From Streptomyces meridianus (GTDB lineage: Bacteria; Actinomycetota; Actinomycetes; Streptomycetales; Streptomycetaceae): a stretch of 64,000 nt of DNA. The stretch lies in the NCBI RefSeq assembly GCF_023703325.1, contig NZ_JAMQGM010000016.1, forward strand, positions 62,001 to 126,000. The letters run 5' to 3'. The notes below the pieces were generated by a model. The model made no database searches, was not told the origin of the DNA, and worked only from the letters and a program-made list of their open reading frames with translations. This document shows positions 51,972 to 60,648 of the stretch, in pieces. The number at the start of each line of letters is the position of its first letter. The stretch's first letter is position 1. Position numbers and translations under genes: made by a program.

Positions 51972-52853
51972 GTGAGGATCCAGCGCAGCACTTCTCGTTC
52001 AGGTGTCTCCCGGAGCGCCGGGCTTCTTGCCGCGGCAGCCGGGCTCGTGGCGGTCGCGGCGTTCGGGGTTCCCAGCGCCAACGCTGCATCGGGCGCGACG
52101 TACAGTGCGGACCAACTCCAGCGCGTGAGTGATGCGGTGCAGCGTGCGGATGTCGGCGGAACGGCCTGGCACGTGGACGAGAAGTCCGGCCGCGTCGTCG
52201 TGACCGTCGACAGCACCGTGTCCGGCGCCGAGAAGGCGAAAATCCAGAAGCAGGCCGGCGACGAGGCCGGTGCCATCAGATTCGAGCGCGCCAAGGGGGT
52301 GTTCACCCCGCTGCTGTCCGCCGGCGACGCCATCTACGGCGGCGGCTACCGCTGTTCCCTCGGCTTCAACGTGGTCAGCGGCAGCACCTACTACTTCCTC
52401 ACCGCCGGACACTGCGGAGACGTGGCCAACACCTGGTACGCCAACTCGAGTCAGTCCACCCTCATCGGCGCGACGGTCGGCTCCAGCTTCCCGGGCAACG
52501 ACTACGCCCTCGTCCGCTACGACAACACCTCGCTGAGCCACCCCGGCGGCTACAGCGCGGCCAACGCCTACGTGGGCGAGTCGGTCAAGCGCACCGGATC
52601 CACCAGCGGCACGCACAGCGGCAAGGTCACCGCGCTCGACGTCACCGTCCACTACAGCGGCGGCGGAACGGTCCGCGGAATGATCCAGACCAACGTCTGT
52701 GCCGAGCCCGGCGACTCGGGCGGCCCGCTCTACGACGGGACCAAGGCGCTCGGGATCACCTCGGGCGGCAGCGGGGACTGCAGCGCGGGCGGCACGACGT
52801 TCTACCAGCCCGTCACCGAGGCGCTGGGCAAGTACAACGTGAACCTCTACTGA
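51972..52853 (+). CDS. Secreted streptogrisin/alpha-lytic-like serine protease (S1E)
   Basis: A 293-residue preproprotease. Signal peptide 1-38, a pro-region of about 65 residues ([13 protein letters not shown]..., [15 protein letters not shown]), then the mature chymotrypsin-fold enzyme starting near [15 protein letters not shown]. Triad: His in FLTAGHCG, Asp in NDYALVRY, Ser in [12 protein letters not shown]. Cys pairs around His and Ser fit SGPA/SGPB. GTG 51972 is set by the shared leader. A hairpin follows the gene. Confidence 0.93.
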   Translation: MRIQRSTSRSGVSRSAGLLAAAAGLVAVAAFGVPSANAASGATYSADQLQRVSDAVQRADVGGTAWHVDEKSGRVVVTVDSTVSGAEKAKIQKQAGDEAGAIRFERAKGVFTPLLSAGDAIYGGGYRCSLGFNVVSGSTYYFLTAGHCGDVANTWYANSSQSTLIGATVGSSFPGNDYALVRYDNTSLSHPGGYSAANAYVGESVKRTGSTSGTHSGKVTALDVTVHYSGGGTVRGMIQTNVCAEPGDSGGPLYDGTKALGITSGGSGDCSAGGTTFYQPVTEALGKYNVNLY

Positions 52854-52860
52854 GCCTGAC

Positions 52861-52881
52861 GGATCGGGTGTCGGCCGATCC
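52861..52881 (+). terminator. Hairpin after the protease gene
   Basis: GGATCGG (52861-52867) pairs with CCGATCC (52875-52881), 8 nt after the stop; a second G/C-rich stem follows directly (about 52884-52905). Confidence 0.5.
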
Positions 52882-53001
52882 GGGACCGGCCTGTCGGCCC
52901 GGTCGCCGTGCCCTCGGGCCGGCGGCCGGGCCGGACCGCTTCCACCGGCGCGAAGCGACCACCGGCCCGCCCTCTGTTCACGGCCTGCGGGCGCTCGACT
53001 C

Positions 53002-53030
53002 TTGTGCACCGCCCCCCGGGAGTCGATACT
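53002..53030 (+). promoter_or_regulatory. Promoter of the sialidase-like gene (matches the one at 51832)
   Basis: TTGTGC (53002-53007), 17 nt, GATACT (53025-53030), with the TGTCAGGAGCA box at about 53043. Hexamers, spacer and following box match the protease promoter although the spacer sequence differs. Confidence 0.7.
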
Positions 53031-53109
53031 CGCCCTGGGCGCTGTCAGGAGCATGTACTTCCGGTTGTGAAACTCCGTCATGTCCGCAGTCTCTGCTCCT
53101 GCTGCGCCT

Positions 53110-53147
53110 GGCCTCTCACCCCCCAGGCCCTCCTTCGCACCAGGAGG
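53110..53147 (+). promoter_or_regulatory. Conserved 5' leader with ribosome site able to pair upstream (copy 2)
   Basis: GGCCTCTCACCCCCCAGGCC then CCTCCT (53129-53134), 7 nt, AGGAGG (53142-53147), GTG at 53154. CCTCCT pairs perfectly with AGGAGG. The neighbouring GGCCT...AGGCC can also pair; in copy 1 the A is G, which keeps a wobble pair. Confidence 0.5.
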
Positions 53148-53153
53148 ACATCC

Positions 53154-54998
53154 GTGAGGATTCACCGCGCTCCACTCCGTTACGCCTCCGCCGGAGGCAC
53201 GCCGCGCAGTTCGCAGCCCCGATGGCGAAGACGCGTTCTCGCCTGCACGGCCGTCCTGACTCTCGCCGGCGCACTGTCGTTCCCCGCCCGCGCCGCCACT
53301 CCCCCTTCCGGCGAGATCAGCGACGCCTCGCCTGCCGCGTCCTGGTCGGCCGGGCCCTTCGCCGTGCCCAACACGACCGGCGCCGCGGGCAGTCCGGTCT
53401 GCGACGCTCCGCAGGCCTGCGACGACTACACCCTCGACGTCAAGGTCCCCAGCGGATACGACGCCGACCACAACGTGCGCATCGACATCACGTGGCCCAA
53501 CTCCGCGGCCGACTTCGACCTCTACGTCCTGGACGCGAAGACCGGCGACGAGATATCGGCCGCCGCCTCGTCCAGCGACCCCGAGACGGTGATCCTCCCG
53601 GCGGTCTCGCGGACGTACACCGTGCGCGTCGTGCCGTACGCCCCGCTCGGCGAGAGCTTCACCGGCAAGGCCTCCCTGGTGTCGATCCCGGCCGATCCGC
53701 CGCCCAGCACGGCCACACCGCCCACGTACGGCAACTCGTCCGCCCCGGACAGCATCGACGACGCCCACAACGCGGGCGAGCCGTCGATCGGCGTGGACCG
53801 TAAGACGGGCGCCGCGATGTTCCAGGCCTACACCTCGACCCTCAAGGTCACCTACGACGCCGCCGGCAACGGCACCTGGCAGGACAAGAGCGCGAAGACC
53901 GCCAACGGCTGCCCGCAGGGCAGCAGCACCAGCCTGGACCCGATCCTGTTCACCGACCCGCGGACGAACCGGACCTTCGAGTCCCAGCTCGCCGGCAAGA
54001 CGGCGCTGACCTGCTTCACCGACGACGACGGCGAGAGCTGGACCCCGACCGCCGGCTCCGGCATCAACTCCGGTGTGGACCACCAGACCATCGGCGGCGG
54101 ACCCTTCTCGCCCAATGGCCCGGGAGCGCTGACGTCGTATCCGAACGCCGTCTACTACTGCTCGCAGGACATCGCCGACGCCTCCTGCGCGGCGAGCCGG
54201 GACGGCGGCCTGACCTACGGCCCCGCCGTCCCGATGTACTCGCTGCTCGACTGCGGCGGCCTGCACGGCCACGTCAAGGTCGCTCCCGACGGCACGGCGT
54301 ACGTCCCGAACAAGGGCTGCGGCGGAAACCAGGCGGTCGCGGTCTCCGGTGACAACGGCCAGTCCTGGGACCTGCGCAGGAATCCGGGGAGCACCCCCGG
54401 CGACTCCGATCCCAGCGTGGGTATCGGAGCCGGCGGCACCGTCTACATGGGCTACCAGAACAGCGACGGCACCGCCCGCATCGCCGTCAGCCACGACCGG
54501 GGACGGACCTGGGTCGACGACCAGCGCATCGGCGGATCGCTCGGCATCAGGAACACCGTCTTCCCCGTGGTGACGGCGGGCGACGACAACCGGGCCGCGT
54601 TCGCCTTCCTCGGCACCACGACCGGCGGCAACTACCAGGACACCGAGAACTTCCACGGCCAGTGGCACCTCTACGTGGCCACGACCTACGACGGCGGGGT
54701 TTCCTGGGTGACCGTCGACGCCACCCCGGACGACCCGGTCCAGAAGGGGTCGATCTGCACCGGCGGCACCACCTGCGGCGACGACCGCAACCTGCTGGAC
54801 TTCAACGACATCACCCTCGACGACCACGGGCGCGTCCTGGTCGCCTACGCCGACGGCTGCACCGGATCGTGCGCGAGCGGCGGGGCACAGAACTACGACG
54901 CGCTCGCAACGATCAGCCGCCAGAGCACAGGGGCAACCCTCTACGGCGCCTACGACGCCGCCGACGGACGTGCGGTGAAGGAGGGGGCGCGCAAGTGA
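53154..54998 (+). CDS. Secreted Asp-box (sialidase-like) protein with N-terminal PPC-like domain
   Basis: A 614-residue exported protein. The signal peptide ends near ALSFPARA (residue about 50). A pre-peptidase-like beta domain follows (VRIDITWPNSAADFDLYVLDAKTG). The rest is a beta-propeller with Asp boxes: DDDGESWTP, SRDGGLTY, SGDNGQSWDL, SHDRGRTWVD and TYDGGVSWVT. Sialidase Arg-triad residues were not established, so it may be a binding or other glycan-acting propeller. It shares promoter and leader with the protease upstream and overlaps the lipoprotein gene by 4 bp. Confidence 0.82.
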   Translation: MRIHRAPLRYASAGGTPRSSQPRWRRRVLACTAVLTLAGALSFPARAATPPSGEISDASPAASWSAGPFAVPNTTGAAGSPVCDAPQACDDYTLDVKVPSGYDADHNVRIDITWPNSAADFDLYVLDAKTGDEISAAASSSDPETVILPAVSRTYTVRVVPYAPLGESFTGKASLVSIPADPPPSTATPPTYGNSSAPDSIDDAHNAGEPSIGVDRKTGAAMFQAYTSTLKVTYDAAGNGTWQDKSAKTANGCPQGSSTSLDPILFTDPRTNRTFESQLAGKTALTCFTDDDGESWTPTAGSGINSGVDHQTIGGGPFSPNGPGALTSYPNAVYYCSQDIADASCAASRDGGLTYGPAVPMYSLLDCGGLHGHVKVAPDGTAYVPNKGCGGNQAVAVSGDNGQSWDLRRNPGSTPGDSDPSVGIGAGGTVYMGYQNSDGTARIAVSHDRGRTWVDDQRIGGSLGIRNTVFPVVTAGDDNRAAFAFLGTTTGGNYQDTENFHGQWHLYVATTYDGGVSWVTVDATPDDPVQKGSICTGGTTCGDDRNLLDFNDITLDDHGRVLVAYADGCTGSCASGGAQNYDALATISRQSTGATLYGAYDAADGRAVKEGARK

Positions 54999-55480
54999 AG
55001 CGGATCGTCCCCGCACTGCTGCTCGCCGGCGCGGCCCTCGTCCTCACGGGCTGCGCCGGGGGTGCAGGGCAGGCCACGGGCCCGGACGCGCACAGGACCC
55101 GGGCCGCGGGGAAGGGTGGTGAGGGCTCCGGGACGGAGGCCGTCCCGGCCGGCTGTCCGAGCGGTCCCGGCAGATCCCTGCCCGACGCGTTCCCCCAGGA
55201 CCTGCCGGTCCCCGACGACGCCGTCGTCACCGGCGTGGAAAGCCGGTCGGACCACCGCCTCGTGGTCGACGCCGTGACCCGCGGTGGGTTCGCGGACACC
55301 CTGTCCTTCCTCCAGAAGCGCCTGCCGAAGGCCGGCTACCGGCTTGCGGAGGGCGAGGTCGAGGAACACGACGCCGAGTCGGACTTCTCCTCCGCGCAGG
55401 TCCGGGGACGCTGGGCGATCCGCGAGATGCCGGACTGCGAGAACGGGGTGTTCCTGACCTATCTGACAGCTCCTCGATAG
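54995..55480 (+). CDS. Small lipoprotein coupled to the sialidase-like protein
   Basis: A 161-residue lipoprotein (lipobox LVLTGCAGG, Cys near residue 20), then a flexible Gly/Ala stretch and a small globular domain (DAFPQDLPVPDDAVVTGVESRSDHRLVV, then a helix FADTLSFLQKRLPKAGY). No enzyme motif. GTG 54995 overlaps the upstream stop (GTGA), so it is co-translated and may anchor or assist the secreted protein. Confidence 0.8.
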   Translation: MKRIVPALLLAGAALVLTGCAGGAGQATGPDAHRTRAAGKGGEGSGTEAVPAGCPSGPGRSLPDAFPQDLPVPDDAVVTGVESRSDHRLVVDAVTRGGFADTLSFLQKRLPKAGYRLAEGEVEEHDAESDFSSAQVRGRWAIREMPDCENGVFLTYLTAPR

Positions 55481-55600
55481 ACGGGCGGGCCGGGAGGGAA
55501 CAGCACTGCGCCACGTTCGGAGAAAGACCCGTCACAGGTCTGTTCCCGTCCCCGCCCGACCGGTTACCGTCCGGTACGCCGTACGCCCGGAAGGAAGACC

Positions 55601-56746
55601 ATGCCCGACACCACGAGTCCGCCCGTCCTCGTCGTCGGTGGCGGCCCCGGTGGTCTCGCGGCCGCCGCCGCACTGCGACGGCGCGGCGTTCCCGCCGTCG
55701 TGCTGGAGCGGTCCGAGGCGGTCGCGGCCTCCTGGCGCCGCCACTACGACCGGCTGCGCCTGCACACCACCCGGCGGCTGTCGGGGCTGCCCGGCCTCAC
55801 CATCCCCCGGGCGTACGGCAGATGGGTCCGTCGCGACGACGTGATCCGCTACCTGGAGCAGTACGCCGAGCACCACGACCTCGACGTCCGCACCGGTGCC
55901 GAGGTCGAGCACGTCGAGCGCGCCGAGGACGGCTCCTGTTGGTGCGTGCGCACCACCGACGGCGAGGAGTTCGGATCGTCCACGGTCGTCGTCGCCACCG
56001 GTTTCAACCACACGCCGCGCCTGCCCGAGTGGCCCGGCCGGGACGCCTGGACGGGGGAGTTGCTGCACGCCGCCGACTACCGCAATGCCGGCCCGTACAC
56101 CGGCCGCGACGTGCTCGTCGTCGGCAGCGGCAACACCGGCGCGGAGATCGCCGTCGACCTGGCCGAGGGTGGCGCGGCACGGGTCAGGCTCGCCGTCCGC
56201 ACACCCCCGCACATCCTGCGCCGGGCAACGGCGGGCTGGCCCAGCCAGGCCACCGGCATCCTGGTCCGCCGGCTACCGCCCACGCTCGTCGACCGGATCG
56301 CGCCGCACGTGGAACGGCTCAGCGTGCCCGATCTGTCGGAGTACGGCCTCGCCCGGCCCACCACCGGCCTCTACGCGCAGGTGCTGAACGGCCGCATCCC
56401 GGTGCAGGACGTGGGTCTGATCGCCGCCGTCCGCTCCCGGACCGTGGAGCCCGTCCCCGCCGTCGAGGGCTTCGAGGGCGAGGAGGTTCTGCTCGCCGAC
56501 GGCTCGCGTATCAACCCCGACACGGTCGTCGTCGCCACCGGTTACGACCGGGGACTCGAAGGCATCGTGGGGCACCTGGGCGTGCTCGACGAACGCGGAC
56601 GCCCGACGGTCCACGGCCCGCGAACCCCCGAGGGCGCACCGGGTCTGTACTTCACGGGCTACACCAACCCCATCAGCGGCATGTTCCGCGAACTCGCCAT
56701 CGACGCCCGCCGGATCGCCCGGGCCATCGCCCGCGAGCGCGCCTGA
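55601..56746 (+). CDS. Flavin-containing monooxygenase-like NAD(P)-binding protein
   Basis: A 381-residue FAD/NADPH enzyme: FAD site VLVVGGGPGGLAAAAALRRRG, a monooxygenase-fingerprint-like VVVATGFNHTPRLPEWPG and NADPH site VLVVGSGNTGAEIAVDLAEGG, then VVVATGYDRGL. The layout is that of YUCCA-type class B monooxygenases, acting on soft nucleophiles or keto acids. The substrate is unknown. ATG 55601; 62 bp separate it from the amine oxidase gene, with which it may form an operon. Confidence 0.85.
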   Translation: MPDTTSPPVLVVGGGPGGLAAAAALRRRGVPAVVLERSEAVAASWRRHYDRLRLHTTRRLSGLPGLTIPRAYGRWVRRDDVIRYLEQYAEHHDLDVRTGAEVEHVERAEDGSCWCVRTTDGEEFGSSTVVVATGFNHTPRLPEWPGRDAWTGELLHAADYRNAGPYTGRDVLVVGSGNTGAEIAVDLAEGGAARVRLAVRTPPHILRRATAGWPSQATGILVRRLPPTLVDRIAPHVERLSVPDLSEYGLARPTTGLYAQVLNGRIPVQDVGLIAAVRSRTVEPVPAVEGFEGEEVLLADGSRINPDTVVVATGYDRGLEGIVGHLGVLDERGRPTVHGPRTPEGAPGLYFTGYTNPISGMFRELAIDARRIARAIARERA

Positions 56747-56808
56747 CGGGCCGCACAGGCCCCGGGGTGTTCCCTCAGCTCGAGCCGCCTGCCGACAGGA
56801 GAAGCGTG

Positions 56809-58299
56809 GTGCACGACGAACGTCCCGGGATGACCCGGCGGATGCTGATCGGCGGCGGGGCCGCCGCAGCCGTGACGATGACCGGCACACGTCCGGCCGC
56901 GGCGAGGCCCTCGGCCGCCGGGGAAGAAGTGGACGTGGCCGTCGTCGGAGCGGGCCTCGCCGGGCTGACCGCGGCCCGCGACCTCGCCGCCGGCGGCGCG
57001 TCCGTCCTGGTCCTCGAGGCCCGCGACCGGGTCGGCGGCAGGGTGCTCAACCGTGAGCTGCCGGGCGGCGGTGTCACGGAAGGCGGCGGAGAGTTCGTCG
57101 GCCCGACCCAGGACCGGATCAAGGCCCTCGCCGCCGACCTCGGGGTCGCCACCTTCGCCACCTACAACGAGGGCAAGAACCTCCTTTACCAGGACGGCAA
57201 GCGCACCCCCTACGCGACCGACGGGCCGCTCGGCGCCGTCCCGCCCGTCGACCCGGCGGGACTGGCGAACGCCGCCGCCGTCCAGGAGATGCTCGATTCC
57301 ATGGCCCAGGAGGTGCCGGTCGACGCACCCTGGGAAGCCGGGAAGGCCGCCGAATGGGACCGGCAGACCTTCGACAGCTGGCTTTCCGTCCACGCCCCTG
57401 TGCCCTCGGCCCGGTTCCTGATCGACACCGCATGCACCTCGGTGTTCTCCGCGGAGCCGCGGGAACTCTCCCTGCTCTTCGTGCTGTTCTACATCCGCGC
57501 CGCGGGCAACGAGAAGGAGACGGGAACCCTTCAGCGGCTCACGGACACCGCCCACGGCGCGCAGCAGCTCCGCTTCACCGGCGGCTCGCAGCTCGTGCCG
57601 CTCAGGCTCGCCGAACGGCTCGGTGACCGGGTCCGGCTGGGCACGCAGGTGCGCAGGATCGTGCAGGCGGGGGAGCGGCTGCGGGTCGAGTCCGACCCGC
57701 TGACGGTCTCCGCCCGGCGCGTGGTGATGGCGGTCCCACCGGCTCTCGCGGCCCGCATCGACGTGGACCCGCCGCTGCCCGCGAGCCGCGACCAGCTCTC
57801 GCAGCGGTTGCCGATGGGGGCCATCGGCAAGGCCATCGCCGTCTACCCCCAGCCCTTCTGGCGCGCGGACGGTCTGAACGGCCAGGTCGTCAGTGACCGA
57901 GGCACCGTGCGCGTCACCTTCGACAACTCGCCGCCGGATGCCTCCTACGGCGCGCTGATGGGATTCATCGAGGCCGACGCGATGCGGCGGCTGGACGGGG
58001 CGTCGGAGGACGAGATCCGCTCCGAAGTCGTCGCCGACTACACCCGTTACTTCGGCGAGCGCGCGGCGTCGCCCACCGGCTTCGTCGTCCAGCGCTGGGA
58101 CAACGAACCCTTCTCGCGCGGCGGGCCGGTGGCGTTCGCCCCGCCCGGCGTGCTGACCGAGTACGGGCCCGCGATCCGCTGGCCCCACGGGGGCGTCCAC
58201 TGGGCGGGCACCGAGACGTCGACGTTCTGGAACGGCTACATGGACGGCGCGGTCCGCTCCGGCGAACGCGTCGCCCGGGAGGTCCTGGCAGCGCTCTGA
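56809..58299 (+). CDS. Tat-exported flavin monoamine oxidase
   Basis: A 496-residue flavoprotein amine oxidase. A twin-arginine signal (MTRRMLIGGGAAAAVTMTG) suggests export. FAD site DVAVVGAGLAGLTAARDLAAGG...VLEARDRVGGRV, and near the C-terminus GGVHWAGTETSTFWNGYMDGAVRSGERVA, are typical of MAO/putrescine oxidase enzymes. AGGAG lies 7 nt before GTG 56809 (GTG 56806 is possible). It likely deaminates an extracellular amine. Confidence 0.88.
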   Translation: MHDERPGMTRRMLIGGGAAAAVTMTGTRPAAARPSAAGEEVDVAVVGAGLAGLTAARDLAAGGASVLVLEARDRVGGRVLNRELPGGGVTEGGGEFVGPTQDRIKALAADLGVATFATYNEGKNLLYQDGKRTPYATDGPLGAVPPVDPAGLANAAAVQEMLDSMAQEVPVDAPWEAGKAAEWDRQTFDSWLSVHAPVPSARFLIDTACTSVFSAEPRELSLLFVLFYIRAAGNEKETGTLQRLTDTAHGAQQLRFTGGSQLVPLRLAERLGDRVRLGTQVRRIVQAGERLRVESDPLTVSARRVVMAVPPALAARIDVDPPLPASRDQLSQRLPMGAIGKAIAVYPQPFWRADGLNGQVVSDRGTVRVTFDNSPPDASYGALMGFIEADAMRRLDGASEDEIRSEVVADYTRYFGERAASPTGFVVQRWDNEPFSRGGPVAFAPPGVLTEYGPAIRWPHGGVHWAGTETSTFWNGYMDGAVRSGERVAREVLAAL

Positions 58300-58314
58300 C
58301 CTGTGGCAGCGCGG

Positions 58315-58893
58315 TCACCCCCGTGCGGCGTCCGCGGGGCGCTCGTACCGTAGCAGGACGACCCCGTTGCCGAAGGCCCGCGTCTCGATGAGCCGGAGCG
58401 GGCGGTCGGTGTCCGCGGCCGGGAACAGCGGCTTGCCGCCGCCGATCAGGACGGGGTGGACGCACACGTGGTACTCGTCCACCAGGTCGTGCTCCATGAA
58501 GGTCGCCGCGAGGTCCGCCCCGCCGAGCGCCAGGTCGCCGCCGGGCTGCGCCGTGAGTTCCCTGATCTCGTCCGGCACCACCTCGCGCTTGATGGTGGTG
58601 TTCCAGCCGGCCGACTCCAGGGTGCGGGAGTACACGATCTTGGGCTTCTCCCGCCAGATGGCGGCGAACTCCCGCATCGGGCCGGTGAGCGACGGGTCGG
58701 AGTCGGCGGTCGGCCAGAACCCGGCCATCAGCTCGTGGGTGACCCGACCGCTCAGGAACGCCCCCATCGCCCTGAGCCGGTCGTTGAAGTGGGTGTGCAG
58801 TTCGTCGTCGACCCGGTGCCAGTCGATGCGCTGCCGGTGCCCCTCGATGAACCCGTCGAGGGACACCGACATCATCAGGACGATCCGTCTCAT
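58315..58893 (-). CDS. Dihydrofolate reductase family protein (RibD C-terminal-like)
   Basis: A 192-residue protein of the DHFR/RibD-like fold: RRIVLMMSVSLDGFIEGHRQRIDW, GRVTHELMAGFWPTA, and GGADLAATFMEHDLVDEYHVCVHPVLIGGGKPLF. These small NADPH reductases usually have no known substrate. ATG 58893 with GAGGAG 4 nt upstream. It converges on the amine oxidase gene with a 15-bp gap. Confidence 0.87.
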   Translation of the reverse strand: MRRIVLMMSVSLDGFIEGHRQRIDWHRVDDELHTHFNDRLRAMGAFLSGRVTHELMAGFWPTADSDPSLTGPMREFAAIWREKPKIVYSRTLESAGWNTTIKREVVPDEIRELTAQPGGDLALGGADLAATFMEHDLVDEYHVCVHPVLIGGGKPLFPAADTDRPLRLIETRAFGNGVVLLRYERPADAARG

Positions 58894-59072
58894 CGCGCTC
58901 CTCGCTCGCAGCTCGCCGCAGTGGTGCATCAACGATCCCAGGGACGGGCGCCTCCGCGCCTGTTTCCTGCGACGGCGCGCCGCCGCCCCGGACGGGTGCC
59001 GGGGTGCGCGGGCCGGCCCGCCGACAGCGCTGGGTAGGCTGACCGGCCCGTACGTGAACAGTGAGGTCGGAC

Positions 59073-59945
59073 ATGCTCCAGCGCACCATCGGCGACACCC
59101 GGGTCAGTGCCATCGGGCTGGGCGCGATGAACCTGTCCATGGGGGAGCGCGCCCCTGCGGAGCCGGCGGCGATCGCGGTGATCCACGCTGCGCTCGAGGC
59201 CGGTGTGACGCTCGTCGACACCGCCGACGCCTACGCCCCCGGCCCCGACGTCGGCCACAACGAACGGCTCGTGGCGAAGGCGCTCGCCACCTTCGGCGGG
59301 GACACCTCCGGCGTGCTCGTCGCCACGAAGGGCGGCCACACCCGCAGCGCCGACGGGAGCTGGGGTCTCGACGGCTCGGCGGAGTATCTGCGGCGCGCCT
59401 GCGAGGCGTCCCTCAAGGCGCTCGGCACCGAGGCCATCGGTCTCTACCAGCATCACCGTCCGGACCCCGGGATCCCTTACGAGGAGACTCTCGGGGCGCT
59501 GCGCGACCTGCGGGACGCCGGGAAGATCCGCATGGTGGGCATCTCGAACGCCGATCCCGACCGGATCCGCATGGCCCAGCGCATCCTCGGCCCAGGGGGC
59601 CTCGCCGCCGTGCAGAACGAGTACTCGCCCCGGTTCCGTACCAGCCAGGGCGAACTCGACCTGTGCGGGGAGCAGGGCATCGCCTTCCTGCCCTGGGCAC
59701 CGCTCGGCGGGCTGCGGGACGCGGGCGAGCTGGGCTCGCGTCATGCGGCCTTCGCGCGGATCGCCGAGCAGCGGGGAGCCAGCCCGCAGCAGGTCTGCCT
59801 GGCCTGGCAGCTCGCCCAGGGCGACCACGTCATCCCGATCCCCGGCTCGTCCCGGGCAGCGACCGTCCTGGCATCCCTGCAGGCCGTGGATCTGGTCCTC
59901 TCCGCCGAGGAACTCCGGACACTGGACGAGGACGACCGGCCGTAG
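59073..59945 (+). CDS. Aldo/keto reductase
   Basis: A 290-residue TIM-barrel oxidoreductase. Catalytic Asp/Tyr/Lys/His appear in LVDTADAYAPG, VATKGG and YQHHRPDPG; the NADPH end is PGSSRAATVLASLQAVDLVLSAEEL. ATG 59073 with GAGG 7 nt upstream. It belongs to the YajO/perakine-like branch. Substrate unknown; no operon partner. Confidence 0.9.
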   Translation: MLQRTIGDTRVSAIGLGAMNLSMGERAPAEPAAIAVIHAALEAGVTLVDTADAYAPGPDVGHNERLVAKALATFGGDTSGVLVATKGGHTRSADGSWGLDGSAEYLRRACEASLKALGTEAIGLYQHHRPDPGIPYEETLGALRDLRDAGKIRMVGISNADPDRIRMAQRILGPGGLAAVQNEYSPRFRTSQGELDLCGEQGIAFLPWAPLGGLRDAGELGSRHAAFARIAEQRGASPQQVCLAWQLAQGDHVIPIPGSSRAATVLASLQAVDLVLSAEELRTLDEDDRP

Positions 59946-60108
59946 TTCCCCGCTTCCCACCGACCGCTGTGCCCGCGTGTGCCGGCCGTGAAGGGCCCAA
60001 TGGGCAGACCTCGGGGCAGGTCGTACCCCCGGTGCGGTTCCGTCGACCCATGGTCGGAGGGCCGGGCGTGCGGCAGCGTGGAGGCATGGCCACCGAGGAG
60101 GAGTCGTC

Positions 60109-60540
60109 ATGACCGCCATCGAGCGCAAGAAGTTTCCGTTCGCGGGACACCACCCGGACCTCGTGGGACTGCTCGAGGAGTTCCCCTTCGCCCTGTCCCC
60201 GGCCACGGAGGCGCACTTCATCCGCATCGAGGAGACCGAGGAGGACGGCGCCTACGTGGTGCGCGCCGAACTTCCCGGGATCGACCCCGACAAGGACGTC
60301 GAGGTCACCCTCGAACGCGGGGTGCTGACCATCCAGGCCGAGCGCAGCGAGGAGAGGAAGGACAAGCAGCGCTCCGAGTTCCGCTACGGGGCCTTCACCC
60401 GCGCTGTCACCCTTCCCGAGGGCGTCCAGGAGGAGGACGTCTCCGCGGACTACGAGAACGGAATTCTCACGGTGCGCGCCCCCATGCGCGAGACCGCCAC
60501 CACCACCCGCCGTATCCGGGTCGGAACGAAGGAAGACTGA
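60109..60540 (+). CDS. Hsp20/alpha-crystallin family small heat-shock protein
   Basis: A 143-residue holdase. The alpha-crystallin domain runs from about 38 to 130: EDGAYVVRAELPGIDPDKDVEVTLERGVLTIQAER and YENGILTVRAPM. The C-terminal tail has RRIRV, an I-x-I/V-like motif for oligomer assembly. GGAGGAG stands upstream of ATG 60109. No HspR (HAIR) or CIRCE-type site was seen in 59946-60108. Confidence 0.93.
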   Translation: MTAIERKKFPFAGHHPDLVGLLEEFPFALSPATEAHFIRIEETEEDGAYVVRAELPGIDPDKDVEVTLERGVLTIQAERSEERKDKQRSEFRYGAFTRAVTLPEGVQEEDVSADYENGILTVRAPMRETATTTRRIRVGTKED

Positions 60541-60648
60541 GCACGCGGACCGTTCCGCGCACGGGGTCTCGTCCCTCCCGGGCCGGCGCTCGAGGACGAA
60601 CGAGCCCCTGCGGGCTGCGGGACGGCCCGCCGAGCGAGGGGAGCGGCC

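Noticed and set aside
51999..55016. 1005-codon open frame on the minus strand
   Set aside because: It lies antisense to the protease and Asp-box genes, which have signal peptides, motifs and ribosome sites; the frame is open only because of high GC at third positions.
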